Below are positions 7,238-15,569 of a DNA stretch of 17,297 bases, in pieces; within the stretch, counting starts at the first letter, position 1, and every line of letters begins with the position of its first letter. Under the pieces are notes generated by a model. It had not been told where the DNA came from and made no database searches. It worked only from the letters and a program-made list of their open reading frames with translations. The translations under genes were made by a program, and so were the position numbers. The DNA lies in contig CALBEV010000081.1 in NCBI GenBank assembly GCA_937891045.1, positions 1 through 17,297 of the forward strand, given 5' to 3'. This DNA comes from an uncultured Burkholderiales bacterium. GTDB lineage: Bacteria > Pseudomonadota > Gammaproteobacteria > Burkholderiales > Burkholderiaceae.

Positions 7238-8500
7238 ATGCATCTGAACGAACTCAAAGCACTTCATGTGTCTGAGGTTTTAAAGCAAGCCGAAGAACTC
7301 GAAATAGAAAACACTGGGCGCATGCGCAAGCAAGAGTTGATGTTTGCCATCATCAAAAAGCGTGCGCGTGCAGGGGAACAAGTATTTGCAGACGGTGTCC
7401 TTGAAATTTTGCCTGATGGCTTTGGCTTTTTGCGAAGCCCCGATACCAGTTACACCGCAAGCACAGATGACATCTACATCAGCCCCAGCCAAGTGCGTAG
7501 ATTCAATCTGCACACGGGGGACATGATCGAAGGTGAAGTGCGTATTCCCAAGGATGGCGAGCGCTACTTTGCCTTGACTAAACTCGATCAAGTCAATGGT
7601 GACCTACCAGAGAACAACAAACACAAGGTGATGTTTGAAAACTTGACCCCGCTGTTTCCGCGTGAGCACATGAAGCTCGAGCAGGACATCAAAGGTGAAG
7701 AAAATATCACCGGCCGCATCATCGACATCATTGCGCCCATTGGCAAAGGCCAACGAGCGCTGCTTGTCGCCCCGCCCAAGAGCGGCAAAACGGTGATGAT
7801 GCAACACATCGCTCACGCTATTGCAGCCAACTACCCCGCAAGCCACATGATGGTTCTGTTGGTCGATGAGCGGCCTGAGGAAGTGACCGAAATGCAGCGC
7901 TCAGTGAAAGCAGAGGTGATTGCCTCCACTTTCGATGAGCCGGCAGCGCGCCACGTTCATGTTGCAGAAATGGTGATCGAACGCGCCAAACGATTGGTTG
8001 AACTGAAAAAAGACGTGATCATTCTGCTCGATTCCATCACGCGCTTGGCTCGGGCCTATAACAATGTGGTTCCCAGCTCTGGCAAAGTTCTGACTGGGGG
8101 TGTTGACGCCAACGCACTGCAACGGCCCAAGCGGTTTTTTGGTGCCGCCCGCAAAGTCGAAGAAGGCGGCTCACTCACCATCATTGCAACAGCCTTGATT
8201 GACACAGGCAGTCGCATGGATGAGGTGATTTTTGAAGAATTCAAAGGCACCGGCAATTGTGAGATTCACCTTGATCGTCGCCTTTACGAGAAAAGAGTTT
8301 TTCCAGCCATTCAATTGAACCGCAGTGGCACACGCCGAGAAGAACTTCTGCTAGCCCCAGAAATCCTCCAAAAGACCCGTATATTGAGACAATTTATTTA
8401 CAACCTCGATGAAATTGAAGCCATGGAATTGATGTTGAAGAACATGAAGGCCACCAAAACCAACGTCGATTTCTTCGATTTGATGCGTCGTGGTGGTTGA
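7238..8500 (+). CDS. rho: Transcription termination factor Rho
   Basis: Rho is the hexameric RNA-dependent ATPase and translocase that ends transcription at unstructured C-rich RNA. The 420-residue protein matches E. coli (419) in length and layout. An N-terminal helical domain leads into an RNA-binding cold-shock fold with DGFGFLR at 60-66. The P-loop APPKSGKT is at 178-185, and [10 protein letters not shown] follows at 210-219. Walker B ends at Asp265 in ILLDSITR. The Q-loop GGVDANAL is at 287-294 and the R-loop KGTGN at 336-340. There is no N-terminal insertion of the kind seen in actinobacteria. The ATG at 7238 follows GGAG with 7 nt spacing. rpmE2 lies 83 nt downstream. Confidence 0.98.
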   Translation: MHLNELKALHVSEVLKQAEELEIENTGRMRKQELMFAIIKKRARAGEQVFADGVLEILPDGFGFLRSPDTSYTASTDDIYISPSQVRRFNLHTGDMIEGEVRIPKDGERYFALTKLDQVNGDLPENNKHKVMFENLTPLFPREHMKLEQDIKGEENITGRIIDIIAPIGKGQRALLVAPPKSGKTVMMQHIAHAIAANYPASHMMVLLVDERPEEVTEMQRSVKAEVIASTFDEPAARHVHVAEMVIERAKRLVELKKDVIILLDSITRLARAYNNVVPSSGKVLTGGVDANALQRPKRFFGAARKVEEGGSLTIIATALIDTGSRMDEVIFEEFKGTGNCEIHLDRRLYEKRVFPAIQLNRSGTRREELLLAPEILQKTRILRQFIYNLDEIEAMELMLKNMKATKTNVDFFDLMRRGG

Positions 8501-8583
8501 GTCGCCCATTAAGGCATAATGCTTGGTTGCGAAAAGTGCAGGAGATTGGCTCTTGTGGCTGTCGAATTGAAAAAGGAATCAAA

Positions 8584-8841
8584 ATGAAAGATGGCATTCA
8601 CCCTGAGTACCGAGAAGTCTGTTTCCAAGACTTGTCCAATGGTTTTAAATTTGTCACACGCACTTGTGCCAATACCAAAGAAACCATCAAAATGGATGAC
8701 GGTCGAGAGTTGCCCTTGTACAAGTTGGACACCTCTAGCGAATCCCATCCCTTCTACACAGGCACTCAAAAATCTGTTGACACCATGGGTGGACGTGTGG
8801 AGCGCTTCCGTAATAAATATGGAAAATCCACCGCCAAGTGA
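8584..8841 (+). CDS. rpmE2: Ribosomal protein bL31, type B (zinc-free)
   Basis: The 85-residue protein begins [16 protein letters not shown] and contains SHPFYTG and VERFRNKYG, diagnostic of bL31. It has only two cysteines (residues 13 and 27) and no CxxC pairs, so it is the zinc-independent type B paralogue. The start at 8584 has an excellent AAGGA ribosome binding site 7 nt upstream. A longer reading from a TTG at 8497 adds 29 unrelated residues and overlaps the rho stop. The 83-nt gap after rho contains CATAAT (8515-8520), a possible -10 without a good -35, so it is probably transcribed mainly with rho. A terminator follows within 20 nt. Confidence 0.96.
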   Translation: MKDGIHPEYREVCFQDLSNGFKFVTRTCANTKETIKMDDGRELPLYKLDTSSESHPFYTGTQKSVDTMGGRVERFRNKYGKSTAK

Positions 8842-8859
8842 TTGGTGTTCGGCAAAAAG

Positions 8860-8886
8860 AAGCAGCTTCAAGGCTGCTTTTTTTTT
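8860..8886 (+). terminator. Rho-independent terminator after rpmE2
   Basis: AAGCAGC (8860-8866) pairs perfectly with GCTGCTT (8873-8879) around a 6-nt loop TTCAAG. The stem runs into nine T (8878-8886), and the upstream A-run can pair with these T. It starts 19 nt after the rpmE2 stop and closes the trxA-rho-rpmE2 block. Confidence 0.9.
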
Positions 8887-8922
8887 GTCATCCCATGAAC
8901 CGCTTATGTCAAACTCAGCCTT

Positions 8923-10608
8923 GTGAATACCCCCTCTCCTGCTTTAATTTCTCAGCAAGCGGTTAGACGTCTACCGCGATTGGCGCTCATCAGCATCTGC
9001 TTGTTGTACGTTTTGGCTGGGATGACCGGCCACGATCCTTGGAAACGGATTGATGTCGCTTCGTTTGGCTATATGTGGTCCTTGGCCCAAGAGCAGTCCA
9101 GTTATTTCAATTTGCAACTTGCAGGTGTCACGCCTGAATTCAAAGCTTACCTACCTTACTGGTTGGGTGCTTGGAGCATTCAAGCCACCCAGGGTTGGCT
9201 AGCGCCCGAAGTGGCTGTGCGTCTGCCCTTTAGCTTGATGTCATTGGCCAGCATGACATTCCTCTGGTACGCCATCTATCATTTGGCCAGAAATCCGAGG
9301 GCACAACCCGTTGCTTTTGCATTTGGGGGTGAAGCGCAACCCAAAGACTATGCAAGATCGTTGGCAGATGCTGGTTTATTGGCCTACATGGCCTGTTTGG
9401 GTTTGGCATTACCTAGCCATGAAACAACTCCGATGGCCATGCAGCTATTTGGCACTGCCATTTTTTTTGCAGGTGCCAGTGCCATGGCTTACTTCCCCCA
9501 AAGAGCGTTGGTGGTTTGGTTTGGCGGGTTGTTGGTGATGACCATGAGCGGGGCACCAAGCATGGCCTTGATTTTGGGTATGGGCTCTTGTTTCCTCTGG
9601 TTTAAACATCCTCAAGCACAACTGCAACAAGTGGGGCTGATGCTTTTGACATTGTTCAGTCTGTTGGGGTTGGTAGTCTCTTTGGATTTATGGACTTGGC
9701 AAATTTTGCCCACGGCAGAGCTGACACAGCACTGGCGAGAGAAAGCGGAACTTTTAATGTGGTTTCTCTGGCCAGCTTGGCCTTTGGCCGCTTGGACCTT
9801 GTGGCGATGGCGTGGTCACTGGCGAACACAGTTGTGGAGTCAACACCTGATCCTCCCGTTGTTCGTGTTTATCGTCACCCTGATGGGCAGTTTGACCACG
9901 CGTGCCCCCGAAAAAACATTGTTGTTGGCTCTACCAAGTTTGGCCGCATTGGCAGCGTTTGCCTTGCCCACCTTGAGTCGAAGTGTGGCGGCCCTGATCG
10001 ATTGGTTCACCTTGCTCTTTTTCACTGGTTGCGCTTTGATGATTTTGGGCGTTTGGATTTCATTGCAAACCGGTGTGCCAGCACAACCCGCCCTCAATGT
10101 TGCGCGACTGGTGCCTGGGTACGTTCACAACTTTGATGTCCTGAGTTTCAGTGTTGCCGTGCTTGTATCCGTAGTCTGGTTGAAATTGGTGCAGTGGCGC
10201 ATTGGCAGGCACCCGACTGTCATTTGGAAAAGCTTGGTGCTGCCAGCCAGTGGAGCCACACTGTGTTGGGTATTGTTGATGACCCTGTGGTTACCAATTT
10301 TGGATCGTGCGTTGAGTTACAGACCATGGTCAACCCAATTGGTTGCCTTGATGAACTATCCGAGCTGTGTTTATGCGGATGGACTTGAACGCAATCAATT
10401 AGCAGGGCTGAGCTACCACGGACAATTTGTTTTCATTGACTTTCACAGCAAGTTAGACGGTCAACCATGCGATTGGTTGATGACAAGAAAAAGCTCACAA
10501 CTTTTATCAATGTCCAATGAAATTCAAGGCTGGCAAATGGTGCGCAGGAGCAAACGACCCGCAGATAGAAATGAAGAAATACTGATCTTCAAAAGAGTTG
10601 GTCCATGA
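8923..10608 (+). CDS. GT-C fold membrane glycosyltransferase, ArnT/PMT-like (divergent)
   Basis: The 561-residue protein is very hydrophobic, with about ten or more membrane segments up to about residue 465 and a soluble C-terminal domain of about 95 residues. GHDPWKRID at 36-44, in the first periplasmic loop, and EFKAYLPYW at 72-80 sit where ArnT-like enzymes have their catalytic Asp/Glu motif and their EKP...YW motif. Both are eroded: one acidic residue of the usual D-E pair is missing, and EKP has become EFKAYLP. By family it would move a sugar from a polyprenyl-phosphate carrier to a lipid or other acceptor on the periplasmic side; the substrate is unknown. The GTG start at 8923 is the first possible codon after an in-frame stop, with no clear ribosome binding site. 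The MATE gene follows after 3 nt. Confidence 0.65.
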   Translation: MNTPSPALISQQAVRRLPRLALISICLLYVLAGMTGHDPWKRIDVASFGYMWSLAQEQSSYFNLQLAGVTPEFKAYLPYWLGAWSIQATQGWLAPEVAVRLPFSLMSLASMTFLWYAIYHLARNPRAQPVAFAFGGEAQPKDYARSLADAGLLAYMACLGLALPSHETTPMAMQLFGTAIFFAGASAMAYFPQRALVVWFGGLLVMTMSGAPSMALILGMGSCFLWFKHPQAQLQQVGLMLLTLFSLLGLVVSLDLWTWQILPTAELTQHWREKAELLMWFLWPAWPLAAWTLWRWRGHWRTQLWSQHLILPLFVFIVTLMGSLTTRAPEKTLLLALPSLAALAAFALPTLSRSVAALIDWFTLLFFTGCALMILGVWISLQTGVPAQPALNVARLVPGYVHNFDVLSFSVAVLVSVVWLKLVQWRIGRHPTVIWKSLVLPASGATLCWVLLMTLWLPILDRALSYRPWSTQLVALMNYPSCVYADGLERNQLAGLSYHGQFVFIDFHSKLDGQPCDWLMTRKSSQLLSMSNEIQGWQMVRRSKRPADRNEEILIFKRVGP

Positions 10609-10611
10609 TAT

Positions 10612-11958
10612 ATGAGTGAACAAAGAGTCATTATCAAACACGCGCTAACCGTATTAGTTGGTCAACTCGCTGTTGTGAGCTTTGGCGTTGCGGACACCAT
10701 CATTGCAGGGCGGTATGACCCAGAGGCATTGGCAATTCTTTCTATCAGTGCAGCCATCTACATCACTGTCTACGTTGGCTTGCTAGGAATTTTGCAAGCT
10801 CTGATTCCCATGTTTGCAGAGTTACATGGCGCCAAGGAACATTTCAAAATTGGTCGAGTCTTTCGTCAAGGGCTCTACTTGTGGGCTGGATTGACTGTCA
10901 CAGGCGTTGTTCTGCTCTTGTCGCCCAGTTATCTTTTGGAATGGACGAAGGTACCAGTTCATTTGCAAGATCAATCGACAAATTACCTGGCCATCTTGGC
11001 ATTGGCATTGCCACCTGCACTTTTTTTCAGACTGTTTAGTTCGCTCAATCAAAGCTTAGGCAAACCCAAGCTGGTCACCCTCATCCAAATCTTGGCTTTG
11101 TTGCTGAAAATTCCATTGTCAATTGCGCTCACATTTGGCATGCTTGATTGGCCTGCTTTAGGTCTGATTGGCTGTGCAATAGCCACTGTCATCGTCAACT
11201 ACAGCATGATGTTTACAGCCCTGTTGTTACTGAAGTTCAACAGTATTTACCAACCATTCAATGTTTGGATGAAACTCGAACCCCCAGACGCTCAAACATT
11301 GAAAAAAATGTGCCGCATGGGCCTCCCCAATGGTTTCAGCGTCATAGTAGAAGTCACTTCATTCACGTTGATGGCTTTGTTCATTTCCCGATTTGGCACC
11401 ACAGCGGCCGCGAGTCACCAAATTGCCAGCAGCATGGCTGCGCTTTTGTACATGATGCCATTGTCATTTTCCATTGCCATCAGCGCACGTGTGAGCTATT
11501 GGAAAGGTGCCCAGCAGCTTGACATGTTGAAGCAGTCGTTGTTCATCGGTTTTCGCATCACCATGGCGCTAGCGCTTTGCATGGCTTGCTTGCTATGGCT
11601 TTTCCATGGATCGATTGCCAGTTTGTATGCCAAAGACACTGATGTGGCGAACATGGCAGGTCGATTGCTCATCTTCATTGGTTTTTACCACTTGTTTGAT
11701 GCATTACAGACCTTGTGCTTTTTTATCTTGCGAAGCTTCAAGGTAACGATTGCACCTGCATTCATCTACAGTATTTTGCTGTGGGGTATTGGATTAGCGG
11801 GTGGTTTCCAGCTGGCCTTTAACGGTCTTGGGCCATTCAGCGCCATGCCCAATGCAGAGGCTTTTTGGCTCATGAGCATCCTTGGATTGATTTTGGTATC
11901 GATATGCTTGTTGATGCTGATTCGTTACCATTTCAAGCAATTGACCAAAGCCCAATAG
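10612..11958 (+). CDS. MATE family efflux transporter
   Basis: The 448-residue integral membrane protein has about twelve hydrophobic segments in two similar halves, the layout of multidrug and toxic compound extrusion (MATE) transporters. These expel cationic or aromatic compounds in exchange for protons or sodium. Supporting motifs include GQLAVVSFGVADTIIAGR near the N-terminus and, at the start of the second half, MGLPNGFSVIVEVTSF followed by AASHQIASSMAALLYMMP. This resembles the NorM branch. The ATG at 10612 is 3 nt after the stop of the GT-C gene, so the two are probably translationally linked. A weak AGAG lies about 16 nt upstream. Its stop is 5 nt from the end of the convergent phoR. 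The substrate cannot be inferred, although pairing with a glycosyltransferase leaves a lipid or glycoconjugate cargo possible. Confidence 0.88.
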   Translation: MSEQRVIIKHALTVLVGQLAVVSFGVADTIIAGRYDPEALAILSISAAIYITVYVGLLGILQALIPMFAELHGAKEHFKIGRVFRQGLYLWAGLTVTGVVLLLSPSYLLEWTKVPVHLQDQSTNYLAILALALPPALFFRLFSSLNQSLGKPKLVTLIQILALLLKIPLSIALTFGMLDWPALGLIGCAIATVIVNYSMMFTALLLLKFNSIYQPFNVWMKLEPPDAQTLKKMCRMGLPNGFSVIVEVTSFTLMALFISRFGTTAAASHQIASSMAALLYMMPLSFSIAISARVSYWKGAQQLDMLKQSLFIGFRITMALALCMACLLWLFHGSIASLYAKDTDVANMAGRLLIFIGFYHLFDALQTLCFFILRSFKVTIAPAFIYSILLWGIGLAGGFQLAFNGLGPFSAMPNAEAFWLMSILGLILVSICLLMLIRYHFKQLTKAQ

Positions 11959-11963
11959 CGTAC

Positions 11964-13316
11964 TTAACTTGTTTTAACAGGCTCTTTCAATCGACTGCTT
12001 GGAAAAAACAGTGTGAATTGAGAGCCTTGGTTCAAATCACTCTCAACTTGCAAATGTCCACCATGGCGTTGCATCACATGCTTGACAATGGCCAAGCCCA
12101 AGCCTGTGCCACCAGTGTCCCTGGATCGGCTTCGATCAATTCGGTAAAAACGTTCGGACAACCTTGGCAAGTGCTCAGCACTGATCCCCGGACCTGTGTC
12201 TTTGACAATAAAGGCTGCACCCTCTTCTTGTTTTGACCATGAGACATAGACACTCCCTCCACCCGGGGTGTATCTCAATGCATTGCTGATGAGATTTGTG
12301 AATGCACTGGTTAATTCTTGAATAGATCCGGAAATTTCAACATCTGCCAACGAATCAGAAATATGAAAAGACATCACGTGTGGTGGTGAGCCATCAACTT
12401 GCAAAGTTTTCATCAAACCATCGGCATCTTCTTCGCATTGCTTGAGAATTGATTTCAAAGAAGTCCACTCTTGAAAACTTGGATAGGGACTGCCCTCAAG
12501 CTTAGACAAAGTCAGCAAATCTTCAACCAAGGATTTCATTCGAAGAGCTTGCTTGGCCATCAGTTGCAAATAATTCTCTTGCTCTTGTGGCGTTAGTTGA
12601 AGCGTTTGCAGTGTTTCAACAAAACCCAAAAGCACGGTGAGAGGAGTGCGGATCTCATGAGACACATTGGCCACAAAATCACGTCGAATCACCTCAGCTT
12701 GCTCAATCAATGTGACATCCCTTGAAAGCAATAACATGCGACCGTCGCCATAGGGGAATATTTGAACGCCCAACCTGTGTGGCCGGTCAACGCGATGCAG
12801 TCGACCTTCAATGATGACTTCGTGGTCAAAGCTTTTCGAGTACACATAACTACTGAATGTTGGGTTTCGCAGTAAATTACCAATCAACTGATGCGCATCG
12901 ATTTGCGGGTCAATACCAAGGTGCTTGGCAGCAGTTTGATTGCTCCATTGAATTCGCGAATCGGAGTCAAGCAGCAAGACGCCATTGGGTGATGCTTGTA
13001 TAGCCGCCAAAAACTGACGCAGGCTTTCTTCACTGGCGATACGGGCAGATTCTTTCTGTTTGAAAATTTTGCGCACCCGCAGACTCGCCTCCTCCCAAAA
13101 GCCGGACTTGAAAGGATCAAAGGCATGATCATCTGACTTCAACCATTTCAAAAAATGTGAAGCATTCAAAATATCTGACAGGACCGTCCCGATAGACATC
13201 AGCAGCATGCAAATAAGTGCACCTTGCATCGAAAGATGGGCTGGAAAAATAAAATAGCCAACTGATCCTGCGCATACAAGCAGCAAGAATAAAGCGACCA
13301 GTCGCTCAAAGATCAT
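11964..13316 (-). CDS. phoR: Phosphate regulon sensor histidine kinase PhoR
   Basis: PhoR is the inner-membrane kinase that phosphorylates PhoB when phosphate is scarce and dephosphorylates it when phosphate is plentiful. The 450-residue protein has two membrane segments at about 5-24 and 30-50 with almost no periplasmic loop, as in PhoR proteins that sense the Pst/PhoU state rather than a periplasmic ligand. A charged linker and a PAS domain (about 95-205) follow. The HisKA domain has the phospho-accepting His220 in FVANVSHEIRTPL. The ATPase domain has an N-box with Asn341 and Asn345, G1 at DTGPGIS (373-379) and G2 at GGTGLGLAI (402-410). Its ATG overlaps the phoB stop (ATGA), giving tight coupling. 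The 3' end is 5 nt from the convergent MATE gene. Confidence 0.96.
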   Translation of the reverse strand: MIFERLVALFLLLVCAGSVGYFIFPAHLSMQGALICMLLMSIGTVLSDILNASHFLKWLKSDDHAFDPFKSGFWEEASLRVRKIFKQKESARIASEESLRQFLAAIQASPNGVLLLDSDSRIQWSNQTAAKHLGIDPQIDAHQLIGNLLRNPTFSSYVYSKSFDHEVIIEGRLHRVDRPHRLGVQIFPYGDGRMLLLSRDVTLIEQAEVIRRDFVANVSHEIRTPLTVLLGFVETLQTLQLTPQEQENYLQLMAKQALRMKSLVEDLLTLSKLEGSPYPSFQEWTSLKSILKQCEEDADGLMKTLQVDGSPPHVMSFHISDSLADVEISGSIQELTSAFTNLISNALRYTPGGGSVYVSWSKQEEGAAFIVKDTGPGISAEHLPRLSERFYRIDRSRSRDTGGTGLGLAIVKHVMQRHGGHLQVESDLNQGSQFTLFFPSSRLKEPVKTS

Positions 13317-14017
13317 GGTTGCTGAGACTGAACTTTATGGGTAAATCGATAGCCTGCACCACGGACAGTCTCAACCATGGCGCCAGCCTCGCCAAGGGCT
13401 TCGCGCAACCTCTTGACATGGACATCCACCGTTCGTTCTTCGATGAAAACATGATCACCCCATACTTTGTCGAGCAGTTGTGCTCTGGAATGAACGCGCT
13501 CAGCATGGTGCATAAAAAAATTCAGCAACTTGAATTCCGTGGGGCCTAGTTTGAGTGCAAGGCCATTGAATGAAACGCGATGGGTAGCACCATCCAAGTG
13601 CAATTGCCCAATGGTGACGCTGTCTTCAGCTTGTTCTGGGGCGCGACGACGCAATACAGAGCGAATCCGTGCAAGCAATTCTTGGGTTGAAAAAGGTTTT
13701 GTAATGTAGTCGTCAGCACCTGCGTCCAAGCCTGAAACTTTGTCATGCTCTTCGCTTTTGGCTGTGAGCATCAAAATAGGAACAGATTTGGTGCGAGGAT
13801 CACTTCGCCATTTTCGAGCCCATACCACGCCGTGCTGCCCTGGCAGCATCCAATCAAGCAAGATGACATCAGGCAAGACAGCATCAATTTCGCGCTGTGC
13901 ACTTTCGCCATCTTCAGCCCAAATGGGGGATAGGCCATTGTGTTTTAAATTCACAGAAATCAACTCGGCAATAGCGGCCTCGTCTTCAACAATCAACACT
14001 CGGGGCATGTGACGCAT
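13313..14017 (-). CDS. phoB: Phosphate regulon response regulator PhoB (OmpR family)
   Basis: PhoB binds pho boxes as a phosphorylated dimer and activates phosphate-starvation genes. The 234-residue protein has a receiver domain with acidic pocket Glu11-Asp12, phospho-accepting Asp55 in ILLDWMLPG, Thr85 and Lys107. The C-terminal winged helix-turn-helix has recognition helix RTVDVHVKRLREAL (195-208) and the wing GAGYRF. The start could be the ATG at 14017 (MRHMPRV), used here, or the ATG at 14008 (MPRVLIVEDE), three residues shorter. Neither has a recognisable ribosome binding site, and phoU stops only 6 nt upstream, so coupling to phoU is likely. The last bases overlap the phoR start. Confidence 0.96.
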   Translation of the reverse strand: MRHMPRVLIVEDEAAIAELISVNLKHNGLSPIWAEDGESAQREIDAVLPDVILLDWMLPGQHGVVWARKWRSDPRTKSVPILMLTAKSEEHDKVSGLDAGADDYITKPFSTQELLARIRSVLRRRAPEQAEDSVTIGQLHLDGATHRVSFNGLALKLGPTEFKLLNFFMHHAERVHSRAQLLDKVWGDHVFIEERTVDVHVKRLREALGEAGAMVETVRGAGYRFTHKVQSQQP

Positions 14018-14023
14018 GTTTTT

Positions 14024-14725
14024 TTATTGAAGTTTAGATTCAATTTGCTCCAAACTTGCATGCCGAACATCTTCACCTTTGACGATGTAGATGATGAGCT
14101 CAGCAATGTTTTTGGCATGGTCTCCGATGCGCTCTAACGCTTTGGCGACAAACAACAAATCTAGGCTAGGAGTGATCGTGCGGGGATCTTCCATCATGTA
14201 AGTGATGAGTTTGCGCACAAAGCCGTCGAACTCCTTGTCGATCAAATCATCCTCTTTCATGATGGTCAGTGCAGTGCTTGTGTCAAGGCGAGCGAATGCA
14301 TCGAGAGATTTGCGAATCAAGCCGCTGGCCAGTTCCGCACTTTTGCGCAATTCAGATGATGGCAAGGACTTGTAGATACCGCTTGATGCGATTGACTTGA
14401 CCATGCGGGCAATCTTATTGGCCTCATCCCCAGCACGCTCCAAATTGGCTGTTGCCTTGGACAGGGCAATCAGCAGACGCAAATCATTGGCGGTAGGCTG
14501 TCTTCTGGCGATGATGGTTGAAATTTCTCTGTCAATTTCAACCTCCATGGCATTGACTCGTTTTTCTGTGGCAATGACTTGATCTGCAACATCAACCACA
14601 AAAAGAGACAGTGCATAAATAGCTTGCTGAATCTGCGACTCAACCAAACCACCCATCTCCATCAACCGGGACGAAACGTTGTTGAGTTCTAAGTCAAACT
14701 GTGACGACAGGTGCTTATCAGGCAT
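14024..14725 (-). CDS. phoU: Phosphate signalling protein PhoU
   Basis: PhoU is a cytoplasmic helical protein that couples the PstSCAB transporter to PhoR and keeps the Pho response off when phosphate is available. The 233-residue protein has the two related three-helix halves of the family. Each carries a metal-binding motif: ERAGDE at 96-101 and ERIGDH at 198-203. It starts at an ATG preceded by AAGGA with 5 nt spacing, a strong ribosome binding site. It lies 25 nt after pstB and 6 nt before phoB, the usual pst-pho layout. Confidence 0.97.
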   Translation of the reverse strand: MPDKHLSSQFDLELNNVSSRLMEMGGLVESQIQQAIYALSLFVVDVADQVIATEKRVNAMEVEIDREISTIIARRQPTANDLRLLIALSKATANLERAGDEANKIARMVKSIASSGIYKSLPSSELRKSAELASGLIRKSLDAFARLDTSTALTIMKEDDLIDKEFDGFVRKLITYMMEDPRTITPSLDLLFVAKALERIGDHAKNIAELIIYIVKGEDVRHASLEQIESKLQ

Positions 14726-14750
14726 AAAAATCCTTCAATAAAAAATCAAA

Positions 14751-15521
14751 TCAACCAAATCGACCAGTGATGTAGTCCTCAGTTTCTTTTCGCTGAGGCT
14801 TGAAAAAGATTTGCTCTGTGACGCCGAATTCCACCATATCACCCAAGTACATGTAGGCGGTGAAATCAGATACCCGCGCAGCTTGCTGCATATTGTGGGT
14901 CACGATAGCCACGGTGTATTCTTTTTTCAACTCGTTGATCAATTCTTCAACCTTGGACGTTGAAATCGGGTCTAAGGCTGAAGTGGGCTCATCCAATAAA
15001 ATCACTTTGGGTCGAACGGCCACGGTTCTGGCGATGCAAAGACGTTGCTGCTGTCCACCCGACAGCGAAAGTCCGCTTTGACCAAGCTTATCTTTGACTT
15101 CATTCCAGATCGCGGCCTTTTGCAAGGCTGACTCGACGCGGTCGTCCATCTCACTGCGCGAAAGGTTTTCGTACAAGCTAATGCCAAAAGCAATGTTGTC
15201 ATAAATCGACATGGGAAATGGCGTTGGTTTTTGAAAAACCATGCCAATTTGAGCGCGAAGCAAGTTCAAATCTTGTGATTTTTCCAAGATGTTTCGACCG
15301 TAAAAAAGAATTTCACCTTCCGCATGCTGCCCAGGGTACAAGCTGTACATGCGGTTGAATGTTCTGAGCAGGGTGGACTTGCCGCATCCAGAGGGGCCGA
15401 TGAAAGCAGTCACAGCGTTCTCTTGAATATTGAGATTGATCTTTTTCAATCCTTGGAATTTTCCGTAATAGAAATCAAGGTTTTTAACTTCAATGGCATT
15501 TTTGGGTGTAGTTTCAACCAT
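14751..15521 (-). CDS. pstB: Phosphate ABC transporter ATP-binding protein PstB
   Basis: PstB is the ATPase that powers high-affinity phosphate import by PstSCAB. The 256-residue protein is full length. The Walker A motif GPSGCGKST is at 42-50 and the Q-loop Gln is at 97. The ABC signature LSGGQQQR is at 153-160, Walker B VILLDEP ends with the catalytic Glu178, and the switch His is at 209. The [11 protein letters not shown] segment near the start and ITGRFG at the C-terminus are typical of PstB. The ATG at 15521 is preceded by AGGAAATTT, a good ribosome binding site. It lies 48 nt after pstA, the largest gap in this operon, in which I see no clear promoter or terminator. Confidence 0.98.
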   Translation of the reverse strand: MVETTPKNAIEVKNLDFYYGKFQGLKKINLNIQENAVTAFIGPSGCGKSTLLRTFNRMYSLYPGQHAEGEILFYGRNILEKSQDLNLLRAQIGMVFQKPTPFPMSIYDNIAFGISLYENLSRSEMDDRVESALQKAAIWNEVKDKLGQSGLSLSGGQQQRLCIARTVAVRPKVILLDEPTSALDPISTSKVEELINELKKEYTVAIVTHNMQQAARVSDFTAYMYLGDMVEFGVTEQIFFKPQRKETEDYITGRFG

Positions 15522-15569
15522 AAATTTCCTGCGTGATGTAACTGTCGAATGAGGTGAGCATGAACAAAA

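Noticed and set aside
8885..8910. TTGTCA as the -35 of a promoter for the GT-C gene
   Set aside because: The hexamer is good, but no -10-like sequence lies at 16-18 nt, and it overlaps the T-tract of the rpmE2 terminator.
9690..10136. A 148-codon frame inside the GT-C gene
   Set aside because: Same strand, different frame, low-complexity hydrophilic product with no domain; a shadow of the real gene.
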